NCBI GenBank assembly: GCA_963747005.1
Contig: CAVVDT010000008.1
Location: 620,001 to 684,000 of the forward strand
Origin: CAVVDT01 sp963747005
Lineage (GTDB): Bacteria > Pseudomonadota > Alphaproteobacteria > Rhizobiales > Aestuariivirgaceae
DNA: 64,000 nucleotides
Direction of reading: 5' to 3'
Position numbers and translations under genes: made by a program. Below, in pieces: positions 34,144 through 41,483 of the stretch (the first letter of the stretch is position 1; every line of letters begins with the position of its first letter). The notes below the pieces were generated by a model. The model did not search any database. It was not told where the DNA came from and saw only the letters and a list, made by a program, of their open reading frames with translations.

Positions 34144-34227
34144 GTCACCCCGACGAAGGTCAGGGTCCAGGGGCGGCAGGCGAAGTTGTGCGATGTGGCT
34201 CTGGACTCCGACTTGCGTCGGAGTGAC
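34144..34227. repeat. REPIN-like paired palindromic element, copy 2
   Basis: The left arm GTCACCCCGACGAAGGTCAG onward and the right arm (minus strand GTCACTCCGACGCAAGTCGG onward) are inverted copies about 27 bases long. Their small hairpins are CCCGAC/GTCAGG (with a mismatch) and CTCCGAC/GTCGGAG. Compared with copy 1 at 2659-2743, bases differ on both sides of the stems while pairing is kept. It lies between converging genes. Confidence 0.75.
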
Positions 34228-34262
34228 GTACAATAAGCGGCTGAACCGGTTGCGAATGTGTT

Positions 34263-34886
34263 CTAGTCGCTGTCGAGGATTTCCCGCGACGCGATGCGGC
34301 TGTCGGCTTCGAGCCGGTAGACGACCGGCAGACCGGTCGCCAGTTCGCGCTTGACGATTTCTTCCGGGCTCAGGCCCTCCAGCGCCATGATCAGGGCGCG
34401 CAGGGAATTGCCGTGCGCCACCACCAGCACACGCCTGCCCGACAGCACCTCGGGCTGGATGCGGCTCATGTAATAGGGCAAGGCACGCGCAAGGGTATCG
34501 CGCAGGCTCTCGCCGCCGGGCGGCGCCACGTCATAGGAGCGCCGCCAGATATGCACCTGTTCTTCGCCCCAGCGCTTTTTCGCATCGTCCTTGTTGAGGC
34601 CGGTGAGGTCGCCGTAATCGCGTTCGTTCAGCGCCTGATCCCGCACCACCTCAAGGCCGGCCTGCCCCAATTCCTCCAGCATCAGATCGAGCGTCGTGTG
34701 CGCCCGCGTCAGGGCGCTGGTGAAGGCGATGTCGAATTTCATGTCCCTCGCCTTGAGGCGATGGCCGGCGGCGCGCGCCTCGGCGATGCCCTTCGTCGTC
34801 AGGCCGACATCGCGCCAGCCGGTGAACAGGTTCTTCAAATTCCATTCGCTCTGGCCATGGCGAACGAGGACGAGCAGACGCTCCAT
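34263..34886 (-). CDS. gpmA: 2,3-bisphosphoglycerate-dependent phosphoglycerate mutase
   Basis: A 207-residue glycolytic mutase interconverting 3- and 2-phosphoglycerate. The phosphohistidine motif LVRHGQSEWNLKNLFTGW is near the N-terminus and the second histidine is in LVVAHGNSLRALIM. This is the short alphaproteobacterial form that lacks part of the C-terminal region of the 250-residue E. coli enzyme. dapB ends 34 bases upstream of its start on the same strand. Confidence 0.94.
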   Translation of the reverse strand: MERLLVLVRHGQSEWNLKNLFTGWRDVGLTTKGIAEARAAGHRLKARDMKFDIAFTSALTRAHTTLDLMLEELGQAGLEVVRDQALNERDYGDLTGLNKDDAKKRWGEEQVHIWRRSYDVAPPGGESLRDTLARALPYYMSRIQPEVLSGRRVLVVAHGNSLRALIMALEGLSPEEIVKRELATGLPVVYRLEADSRIASREILDSD

Positions 34887-34920
34887 TGACGGGCTTTCCT
34901 TGTGAGCAGGCGACAGGACT

Positions 34921-35727
34921 TCAGGCCTTTTTCAGGCCGAGCACGTCGGTCATGTCGTAGAAACCGGGCTTCTTGTCAAATGCCCAGTGCGCCGCCGCCA
35001 CCGCGCCACGGGCGAAGATGTCGCGCGAGCCCGCCTTGTGGCTGAGTTCAATGCGTTCATCGGGTCCGGCAAAGAGGACCGTGTGCTCGCCGATGACACT
35101 GCCGCCCCTGAGGGTGGCAAAGCCGATATCGCCGTCGGGGCGGGCGCCGGTATGCCCGTCGCGGCTCCTGACCGAGTGCTGGGCAAGGTCGATGCCGCGT
35201 CCCTCGGCGGCGGCCGCCCCCAGCATCAGCGCGGTGCCGGAAGGCGCATCGATCTTGTGGCGGTGGTGCATCTCGAGGATCTCGATGTCGAAATCCTCTC
35301 CCAGGGCGGCGGCGACTTCTTTCACCAGCGCCGCCAGCAGGTTGACGCCAAGGCTCATGTTGCCCGACTTGACGATGCGGGCATGGCGGGCGGCGGCCCT
35401 GAGACGGGCTTCATCGGCGGGCGCGATGCCGGTGGTGCCGATGACGTGCACGATGCGTGCCTGGGCCGAGAGATCCGCCAGTTCGAGGCTGGCGGCGGGC
35501 ACGGTGAAATCGATCAGCCCGTCGATGCGGGTGAAGAGTTCGAGCGGGGAATCGCTCACTCTGACGTCGATTTCGCCAAGGCCGGCCAGCGTGCCCACGT
35601 CATGGCCCACATGCGGCGAACCCTTCGGTTCAAGGCCGCCGGCCACTTCCAGACCGGGGCTTTCGTGCACGATGCGGGTGAGGACGCGGCCCATGCGGCC
35701 GGCGGCTCCTGCGATGGCGAGTCTCAT
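34921..35727 (-). CDS. dapB: 4-hydroxy-tetrahydrodipicolinate reductase
   Basis: A 268-residue NAD(P)H-dependent reductase in the lysine/diaminopimelate pathway. The nucleotide-binding motif IAGAAGRMGR is at residues 4-13. The catalytic histidine and lysine are in MHHRHKIDAPSGTAL (about 150-165), the family signature. It probably shares a transcript with gpmA. Upstream it diverges from the DUF3750 gene. Confidence 0.95.
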   Translation of the reverse strand: MRLAIAGAAGRMGRVLTRIVHESPGLEVAGGLEPKGSPHVGHDVGTLAGLGEIDVRVSDSPLELFTRIDGLIDFTVPAASLELADLSAQARIVHVIGTTGIAPADEARLRAAARHARIVKSGNMSLGVNLLAALVKEVAAALGEDFDIEILEMHHRHKIDAPSGTALMLGAAAAEGRGIDLAQHSVRSRDGHTGARPDGDIGFATLRGGSVIGEHTVLFAGPDERIELSHKAGSRDIFARGAVAAAHWAFDKKPGFYDMTDVLGLKKA

Positions 35728-35820
35728 GGGCGGTCCCCTTTCGTTTGCGGGTCATAGCAACCTTGCGGCACGAAGAAAAGCGCCCCACTGGCGACACAAA
35801 GCGGCTTGAGACTCAGTTCC

Positions 35821-36570
35821 ATGCGTCGTGTGGGAAAATATCTGGCGGGCCTGGCCGTCCTGTTCATCGCGCTGCCGCTGCTGGCGGGCACGGTCGCCAG
35901 CTATGCCCGGGGCTGGCCTTCAAGCTGGCGCACCGCCAATTGGCAAAGCACTCACCTGCTGCCGGCGGCCGCCACGCTGCCCGAAGCGCAGGTGATGATC
36001 TTTGCCGCCCGCACCGGGCGCTGGAAGGGCATTTTCGCCGTCCACACCTGGTTCGTTCTCAAAGCTCAGGGTGCTCGCCGCTGGACCCGCTACGAGGTCG
36101 TCGGCTGGGGCTCGCCGATCGAACGCGACGGCCAGCCGCCCGATGGCTACTGGTATGGCAACCGGCCCTACCTGGTCTACCGCAGCACCGGCGCCGCCGC
36201 CCAGGGCCTGATCCCTGAAATCGAGGCGGCGATTACCCGCTATCCCTGGTCGGCGCCCGGCAGCTACACCATGTGGCCGGGGCCTAATTCCAACAGCTTC
36301 GTGGCCTGGGTGGTGCGCGCCGTGCCCGGCTTCGATGCCGAATTGCCGGCGGTGGCCATCGGCAAGGACTGGCTGGGTTCCGGCATCGGTTTTGCCCGCG
36401 CCGCCAGCGGCACCGGCTTCGTGGTGTCGCTGGGCGGGGTTGTCGGCTTCACGCTGGCATTGAAGGAAGGCCTTGAGATCAACATCGCCGGCACCGGCAT
36501 CGGGCTCGACCCGGCCGATCTCGCCATCAAGCTGCCGGCCTTCGGCACCCTCAGCCTGAAGGCGCTTTAG
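35821..36570 (+). CDS. DUF3750 membrane-anchored protein
   Basis: A 249-residue protein with an N-terminal membrane anchor or signal (residues 5-25) and a DUF3750 domain. The domain is recognisable by AARTGRWKGIFAVHTWFVLK, GYWYGNRPYLVYR and the NSNSFVAWVVRAVPG segment. The NSNSF-type motif recalls cysteine-peptidase-like folds, but no function is known. ATG 35821 is preferred over a TTG at 35806. It converges on the DUF1330 gene, with seven bases between stops. Confidence 0.75.
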   Translation: MRRVGKYLAGLAVLFIALPLLAGTVASYARGWPSSWRTANWQSTHLLPAAATLPEAQVMIFAARTGRWKGIFAVHTWFVLKAQGARRWTRYEVVGWGSPIERDGQPPDGYWYGNRPYLVYRSTGAAAQGLIPEIEAAITRYPWSAPGSYTMWPGPNSNSFVAWVVRAVPGFDAELPAVAIGKDWLGSGIGFARAASGTGFVVSLGGVVGFTLALKEGLEINIAGTGIGLDPADLAIKLPAFGTLSLKAL

Positions 36571-36577
36571 AGCCTCA

Positions 36578-36862
36578 TCACACGCCTTCGACAATGACGA
36601 TCTCGGCCTCGCCGGCGCCGGCGCGCTTTGCCCGCGCGGCCTGGTATTCGGGTGAATTGTAACAGGCCAGGGCCTCATCGTAGCTGTCGAACTCGATGAC
36701 CACATTGCGTGGCCGGCCGTCGCCCTCAAGCTGCTGTGAGCGCCCGCCGCGGGCCAGAACCCTGGCGCCATATTTGACGAACGCCGCCGGTGCGGCATCG
36801 GCGTAGAGCTTGTAGCGATCCGGGTCGGTAACGGTGACGCGGGCGATCCAGTATCCCTTCAT
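36578..36862 (-). CDS. DUF1330 family protein
   Basis: A 94-residue ferredoxin-like fold (dimeric alpha/beta barrel) protein starting MKGYWIARVTVTDPDRY. The conserved block VVIEFDSYDEALACYNSPEYQ is typical of DUF1330. The ATG has AGGAGAA nine bases upstream. It lies 55 bases behind the gentisate dioxygenase gene on the same strand and may be the last gene of that operon. Related small barrel proteins sometimes act on pathway intermediates, but no activity is established. Confidence 0.85.
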   Translation of the reverse strand: MKGYWIARVTVTDPDRYKLYADAAPAAFVKYGARVLARGGRSQQLEGDGRPRNVVIEFDSYDEALACYNSPEYQAARAKRAGAGEAEIVIVEGV

Positions 36863-36917
36863 GGGGTTCTCCTGTTGTGACGATGGTGCAAAATTCAATA
36901 GTCGTTTTCATTCGGTC

Positions 36918-37943
36918 TCAGGCGTTGCCGCGGTCCTCGCGGTAAAGCCCGAGTTTTTCCTGCACCGGGCGGTCGGAATAGCTGAAGAGGCAACTGTCTT
37001 CGGCGGCCTCGTGGGTGACCGGCTGCCAGCTCGGCACCACGAAGATATCGCGCGGGCCCCAGGAAAAACCCTGCCCGCCGATGGTCGAGGTGCCCGAACC
37101 TTCCACGCAGACGAAGACGGTGGCATCGCTGGAGCGGAAGCGGGCGGTGGCAAAGCCCTTCGGCAGGAGTTGCAGGAAGGTCCCCATGGTCGGCATGGCA
37201 TGATCACCATCGACCGGGTTGACATAGCGCATCTTGAGGCCGTGGCAGGGGTCCCATTCGCCCGCCTTGCGCATGGTCTCCAGCGCCCCGCGCGAGCGCT
37301 CGTAGGGGTAGTTGAAGATGGGCGAGGCGAGCCCGTGGGCCTCGAAATCGACCGGCAACAGCCCCGCGCCGTAGCGGGCGGGCGAATCCCCCGCCGGCCG
37401 CGTCACCGGCTGTTCATCGTCGCCCAGGCGCTCGGCGAACGAGGCATCGAGGAACTGTACCAGCGGAATGTCGAGGCCATCGAGCCAGATCATCGGTTGA
37501 TCGGAAGTGTTGCCGTGGTCGTGCCAGGCCCAGTGGGGGGTGATGACGAAATCGCCCGGGTGCATGATGGTGCGCTCACCGTTCACTGCCGTGTGGGCGC
37601 CCGAACCCTCCAGCACGAAGCGCAAGGCCGTCTGCGAGTGCCGGTGGGCAGGCGCCACCTCGCCCGGCAGCACCAGTTGCAGGCCGGCATAGAGCGAGGT
37701 GGTGATCTTCGACTGGCCCCTCAGGCCGGGGTTCTCGAGGATCAACACGCGGCGTTCGGCTTCCTTGGCGGTGATCAGGCGCCCGGCCTCCATCAGATGC
37801 GGGCGGATGGCGTCATAGCGCCACAGATGCGCCTGGCAGGCGCTCCTGGGCTCCGGCGTGATCAGCGATCCCATCACCGTCCACAAGGCGGTGAGATTAT
37901 CCGGATCGATCACCTTGTAGAAGCTGTCGCGCTCGTTCGTCAT
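36918..37943 (-). CDS. Gentisate 1,2-dioxygenase
   Basis: A 341-residue bicupin ring-cleavage enzyme that opens gentisate to maleylpyruvate with Fe(II) and O2. The N-terminal cupin holds the iron ligands H100 and H102 in APAHRHSQTALRFVLEG and a histidine in AWHDHGN (141/143). The second cupin follows at about 230-330 with FVCVEGSGTST. Length and motifs are those of bacterial gentisate dioxygenases. It is 15 bases downstream of the 3-hydroxybenzoate 6-hydroxylase gene, so its substrate is made by its neighbours. Maleylpyruvate isomerase and fumarylpyruvate hydrolase are not in the window. Confidence 0.93.
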   Translation of the reverse strand: MTNERDSFYKVIDPDNLTALWTVMGSLITPEPRSACQAHLWRYDAIRPHLMEAGRLITAKEAERRVLILENPGLRGQSKITTSLYAGLQLVLPGEVAPAHRHSQTALRFVLEGSGAHTAVNGERTIMHPGDFVITPHWAWHDHGNTSDQPMIWLDGLDIPLVQFLDASFAERLGDDEQPVTRPAGDSPARYGAGLLPVDFEAHGLASPIFNYPYERSRGALETMRKAGEWDPCHGLKMRYVNPVDGDHAMPTMGTFLQLLPKGFATARFRSSDATVFVCVEGSGTSTIGGQGFSWGPRDIFVVPSWQPVTHEAAEDSCLFSYSDRPVQEKLGLYREDRGNA

Positions 37944-37958
37944 CGCCTTGGTCCCTCG

Positions 37959-39167
37959 TCAGAAAACCTGGTTGCCGTCATTATCGAGGCCGCTGTAGAG
38001 CCAGCGCATGCCCTGATAGGCCTGTTCGGGCTCGCGCTGGCCCAGCAGCAGGGCGCGCAGGTCCGCCGCCACCCCGGCGGCGTGATAGACATCGCCGTAA
38101 AAGCGCGCCGTCAGTTGCACCCGCCCCGTGCGCAGATAGCGCGCGGCGGCAAAGGCCTCAAACGCCGCCGGCAGATCGCCGCTCGATGCCGCGACCTTGG
38201 AGGCGAGGCACACGCCATCCTCGATGGCCATGCAGGCGCCTTGCGCCAGATATTGCAACATCGGATGGGCGGCATCGCCGGTGAGGACACCGAGGCCCTT
38301 GTGCCACACCTTGACCGGCTCGCGGTCGCACAGGACCCACATGCGCCAGGACTCGATCCTGTCCAGCATGGCATGCACTTCGCGGCGCTGGCCGGCAAAG
38401 CGCGCCTGCAATTCGCCCACGTCGCCGAAGACATTCCAGCCTTCCTCGTAGCGGTCGGAATGGAAGACGGCGACGAGGTTGAAGATGTCGCCCTTGTGCA
38501 ACGGGTAATGCACCAGATGGGTCTTCGGTCCGGCCCACAAGATGACGTCGTTGCGGCGCAACCCGTCGGGCACCTCGGGCGCCGGCAGGACGGCCCGGTA
38601 GGCGATGTGGCCGGAGACGCGGGGTTTGCCGTCGCCGACGATCTTCTCGCGCACCTTCGACCACAGGCCATCGGCGCCGATCAGCGCCCGGCCTTCGAGG
38701 TGGCGCCCGCCTTCGAGATGAACCCTGACCCGTTCACCCGTATCCTCATGGTCGATGATCCGGGCGCCGGTCTCCAGCGTGACCGCCCTTTCCGCTTTGC
38801 AGGCATCGAGCAGGGCGGCGTGCAGGTCGGGGCGGTAGATGACGGCATAAGGATAGTCGAAGGTCTTTCGGAAGGCGTTGGTGTTGAGGGGGATGCGGGT
38901 GACGAGGTGGCCGGAAAGCGCATCCATCATGACGAGCGCATCGGGGTAGACGCAAGTGCGATCGATCGCCTCGGTGAGGCCCAGCACCTCGAACATGCGA
39001 AAGACGTTGGGGCCGATCTGGATGCCGGCACCCACTTCGCCGAATTCGGGCTCGCGCTCGATGACGTGGGAGGAAAAGCCCCGCCGCGCCAGCGCCAGCG
39101 CCGCCGCCAGCCCGGCGATGCCGCCGCCGGCGATCAAGAAGGGCAGATCGGTCCTTGCTCCGCTCAT
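37959..39167 (-). CDS. 3-Hydroxybenzoate 6-monooxygenase
   Basis: A 402-residue FAD-dependent hydroxylase that converts 3-hydroxybenzoate to gentisate with NADH and O2. The FAD motif IAGGGIAGLAAALALARRG is at 12-30, DG-type motif GADGLWSKVR near 163 and GD motif GVLTGDAAHPMLQYLAQGA near 285. EFGEVGAGIQIGPNVFRM and the RTGRVQLTAR segment match the NagX/MhbM/XlnD group. Salicylate 1-hydroxylase is a close relative, but the gentisate dioxygenase immediately downstream favours 6-hydroxylation. Its ATG overlaps the stop of the upstream gene by four bases. Confidence 0.88.
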   Translation of the reverse strand: MSGARTDLPFLIAGGGIAGLAAALALARRGFSSHVIEREPEFGEVGAGIQIGPNVFRMFEVLGLTEAIDRTCVYPDALVMMDALSGHLVTRIPLNTNAFRKTFDYPYAVIYRPDLHAALLDACKAERAVTLETGARIIDHEDTGERVRVHLEGGRHLEGRALIGADGLWSKVREKIVGDGKPRVSGHIAYRAVLPAPEVPDGLRRNDVILWAGPKTHLVHYPLHKGDIFNLVAVFHSDRYEEGWNVFGDVGELQARFAGQRREVHAMLDRIESWRMWVLCDREPVKVWHKGLGVLTGDAAHPMLQYLAQGACMAIEDGVCLASKVAASSGDLPAAFEAFAAARYLRTGRVQLTARFYGDVYHAAGVAADLRALLLGQREPEQAYQGMRWLYSGLDNDGNQVF

Positions 39168-40291
39168 TCGCTCACGCCCTCGATCTCCGCCATGAAGCGC
39201 GGCGCCATGGCGCGCAGCCGCCCGGCATCGATGCGCCCGGAACGCTGGATATAGCTCAGGGCGAAGTCGCGGGGCGAAAGCGCCATCGCCGCGCCGAATT
39301 CTTCATACCATGCCGCGCTCGAGGCGGCGGCGCCAACCAGTTTTTCGAGCAGCGGACGTCGCTCGGCCTCAAAGGCGCGCAGGCCCGAAGCGAAGTCGTC
39401 GCCGTGGGTGGCCATGGCGCGGGCCAGCGCCAGGGCATCCTCCATGGCGAGGCGTGTGCCCGAGCCGATGGAAAAATGCGCCGTGTGCAGGGCATCGCCC
39501 AAGAGCACCCGGTTGCCGGTGAAATAGCGGGTGTTGTGGACTACCGGGAACTGCCGCCATATCGAGCGGTTGGCGATAAGCGGGTGACCTTTGAGCGTGT
39601 CGGCGAAGGCCGCGGCGCAATAGGCCCGCTGCGCCGCCTCATCCATGTCGGCAAGGCCGCTGCGCGCAAACACCTCGGCGTTCATTTCCACGATGAAGGT
39701 GCTCATGTCCGGCGTATAGCGGTAGTGGTGCGCCGTCACGGGACCGTCGGGCCCATCGATGAACGTCTGGGTGAGGGTGTCGAAGGCCATGCCGACGCCG
39801 TACCAGGCAAAGCGGTTGGAGAGATGCTTGATGCTCGCCCCGAAACCGGCCGCGGCGCTGTCGCGCACCAGCGAGTTGACGCCGTCGGCGCCGACGATGA
39901 GGTCGGCATCGGCGAGTCCTGAAAGATCCTCCAGCCGCCGGCCGCGCTCGATCACGGCGCCTGCCGCTGTGGCCTGCGCGGCAAGGATGTCGAGAAGGCT
40001 GAGGCGGGCGATGGCCGAAAAGCCGACGCCGTCGATGCTGATGGTCTGGCCGCGGTGCACCAGGCGGATGTCGTCCCAGCTTTCCAGGCGGGGCTGCAGC
40101 GCGGCCAGCGTTTGCGGATCGTCGCGCCTGAGAAAATCCAGCGCCTTGTCGGAAAAGACTACACCGAAGCCGAAGGTTGCCCCTGCCCGGTTCTGCTCGA
40201 ACACCCGGACCGCCGCATCCGGCCGCAAGCGGCGCATGGCGGAGGCAAAGGTGAGGCCGGCGGGTCCGGCGCCGATGACGGCGATCTTCAT
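39164..40291 (-). CDS. FAD monooxygenase, salicylyl-CoA 5-hydroxylase-like
   Basis: A 375-residue single-domain flavoprotein with IGAGPAGLTFASAMRRL at residues 6-22, VGADGVNSLVRD near 150 and LLGDALHTAHFSIGSG near 270. The stretches FSDKALDFLR, ESWDDIRLVHRG, IDGVGFSAIARL and ALSYIQRSGRI match salicylyl-CoA 5-hydroxylase (SdgC-like) and the N-terminal half of 2-aminobenzoyl-CoA monooxygenase. The product of the former is gentisyl-CoA, which fits the divergent thioesterase and the downstream gentisate dioxygenase. A salicylate or anthranilate CoA ligase is not in the window, so the substrate remains an inference. Confidence 0.8.
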   Translation of the reverse strand: MKIAVIGAGPAGLTFASAMRRLRPDAAVRVFEQNRAGATFGFGVVFSDKALDFLRRDDPQTLAALQPRLESWDDIRLVHRGQTISIDGVGFSAIARLSLLDILAAQATAAGAVIERGRRLEDLSGLADADLIVGADGVNSLVRDSAAAGFGASIKHLSNRFAWYGVGMAFDTLTQTFIDGPDGPVTAHHYRYTPDMSTFIVEMNAEVFARSGLADMDEAAQRAYCAAAFADTLKGHPLIANRSIWRQFPVVHNTRYFTGNRVLLGDALHTAHFSIGSGTRLAMEDALALARAMATHGDDFASGLRAFEAERRPLLEKLVGAAASSAAWYEEFGAAMALSPRDFALSYIQRSGRIDAGRLRAMAPRFMAEIEGVSE

Positions 40292-40344
40292 GGCGCCAAT
40301 GCACCATGGACAAGGCGCGGTCGCAACCCTATCACTGGCGATGC

Positions 40345-40779
40345 ATGGAACATCGCTGGACCTTCACCGTCGAATGGGGCGATTGCGACGCCGCCGGCAT
40401 CGTCTTCTATCCCAACTATTTCCGCTGGTTCGATGCCGGCTTCCAGAAGCTGTTGCGCTTGAAGGGCCTTTCGCAGCGCGAACTGGCCGCGCGCTACGGC
40501 ATCATCGGCACCGGCCTTGTCGATTGCGGTGCCCGCTTCAAGGGACCCGCCGCCTATGGCGATGAAATCGAACTTTTCACCCGCATCGAGCGTTTCGAGG
40601 AACTGACGTTCACGGCCGCCCACACGGTGACAAGGCAGGCCCGCGTCATTGTCGAGGGTTTCGAAAAGCGCGCTTTCCTCAAGGTCGGCGGCGGCAACGG
40701 CCGCCTCAAGGCGCTGCCGGTGCCGGATGACTTCCGGGCGCTGTTCACGCCTGCCTCACGACGAAGGCAGTCTGCCTGA
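40345..40779 (+). CDS. 4-Hydroxybenzoyl-CoA-type thioesterase
   Basis: A 144-residue hotdog-fold thioesterase. The active-site block GDCDAAGIVFYPNYFRWFD contains D15, equal to the catalytic Asp17 of Pseudomonas 4-hydroxybenzoyl-CoA thioesterase. It diverges from the salicylyl-CoA 5-hydroxylase-like gene with 53 bases between starts, so release of gentisate from gentisyl-CoA is the likely task. The ATG at 40345 is preferred; an ATG at 40306 would leave only 14 bases to the divergent gene. Its last 35 bases overlap the 3' end of the opposite-strand DUF6629 gene. Confidence 0.88.
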   Translation: MEHRWTFTVEWGDCDAAGIVFYPNYFRWFDAGFQKLLRLKGLSQRELAARYGIIGTGLVDCGARFKGPAAYGDEIELFTRIERFEELTFTAAHTVTRQARVIVEGFEKRAFLKVGGGNGRLKALPVPDDFRALFTPASRRRQSA

Positions 40780-41389
40780 AATAGAAATACAACAGTGTGC
40801 TGTTGGCGGCGGCAAAGAAGCACCACACCGAGATGAAGGCCGTGAGGTAGACGGCAGCCGAGACCACGAACCCCACGAGCACAGCGGCGCCGAACAGCCG
40901 GATGACCCGGTGCGAGGAAACGAACAGCGGCGCGCAGGTGCACAGCAGGTAGGGGAGATGCTGCCACGACAGCGCCGCAACCCCGCTGCCATAGACGATG
41001 CGATGGCCCTGGATGCTGGCGCTCACCGGTTCGCTGACGAGGCCAGCCAGCAGATAAGCCGACAGAACGCCGCCCAGGACGGCAATGCCGCCGAGGATGA
41101 GCCGCCGCCGCCCTGCCGGCTCGATCAGCAGTACCGCGACAGCCGCATAGACGGGCCACACGACTTCGGCAAAGATAAGGAAGCAAGAGGCGAGCCCCGC
41201 AACCTGGCCGTTGCCGCCGGGCTCCAGCCGCAGCCACACCAAACCCTCCAGCATCTGCTGGGCGGCGAACAGCAAGGGCACGATCGCCAGCGCAAGTTCG
41301 CGCCGGCGGGTGACGTGCTTGAGGGCGGCGACGCCGATTCCCGCCGTTGTTGCGCCCACCGCAAAACTTGCCGTTGCCGAAAAACACAT
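40745..41389 (-). CDS. DUF6629-like membrane protein
   Basis: A 214-residue protein with about seven hydrophobic helices. The N-terminus MCFSATASFAVGATTAGIG and the LLFAAQQMLEGLVWLRL segment match the DUF6629 family, whose function is unknown. The frame is open well upstream, but conservation begins at the ATG at 41389. The 3' end overlaps that of the thioesterase gene by 35 bases in antisense orientation. Nothing links it to the aromatic genes except position. Confidence 0.75.
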   Translation of the reverse strand: MCFSATASFAVGATTAGIGVAALKHVTRRRELALAIVPLLFAAQQMLEGLVWLRLEPGGNGQVAGLASCFLIFAEVVWPVYAAVAVLLIEPAGRRRLILGGIAVLGGVLSAYLLAGLVSEPVSASIQGHRIVYGSGVAALSWQHLPYLLCTCAPLFVSSHRVIRLFGAAVLVGFVVSAAVYLTAFISVWCFFAAANSTLLYFYFRQTAFVVRQA

Positions 41390-41483
41390 GGCCCTGGTGC
41401 CTCGCTGCCCGCCTTGACCCATCATGCATACGCCAAAAGCACCCTCGAGTGGCAATAAGCGCCGGGGTGGCGGTCCACGGGGT

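Noticed and set aside
36834..39254. An 806-codon plus-strand open frame opposite the gentisate genes
   Set aside because: Same composition artefact; the opposite strand encodes clearly conserved enzymes.
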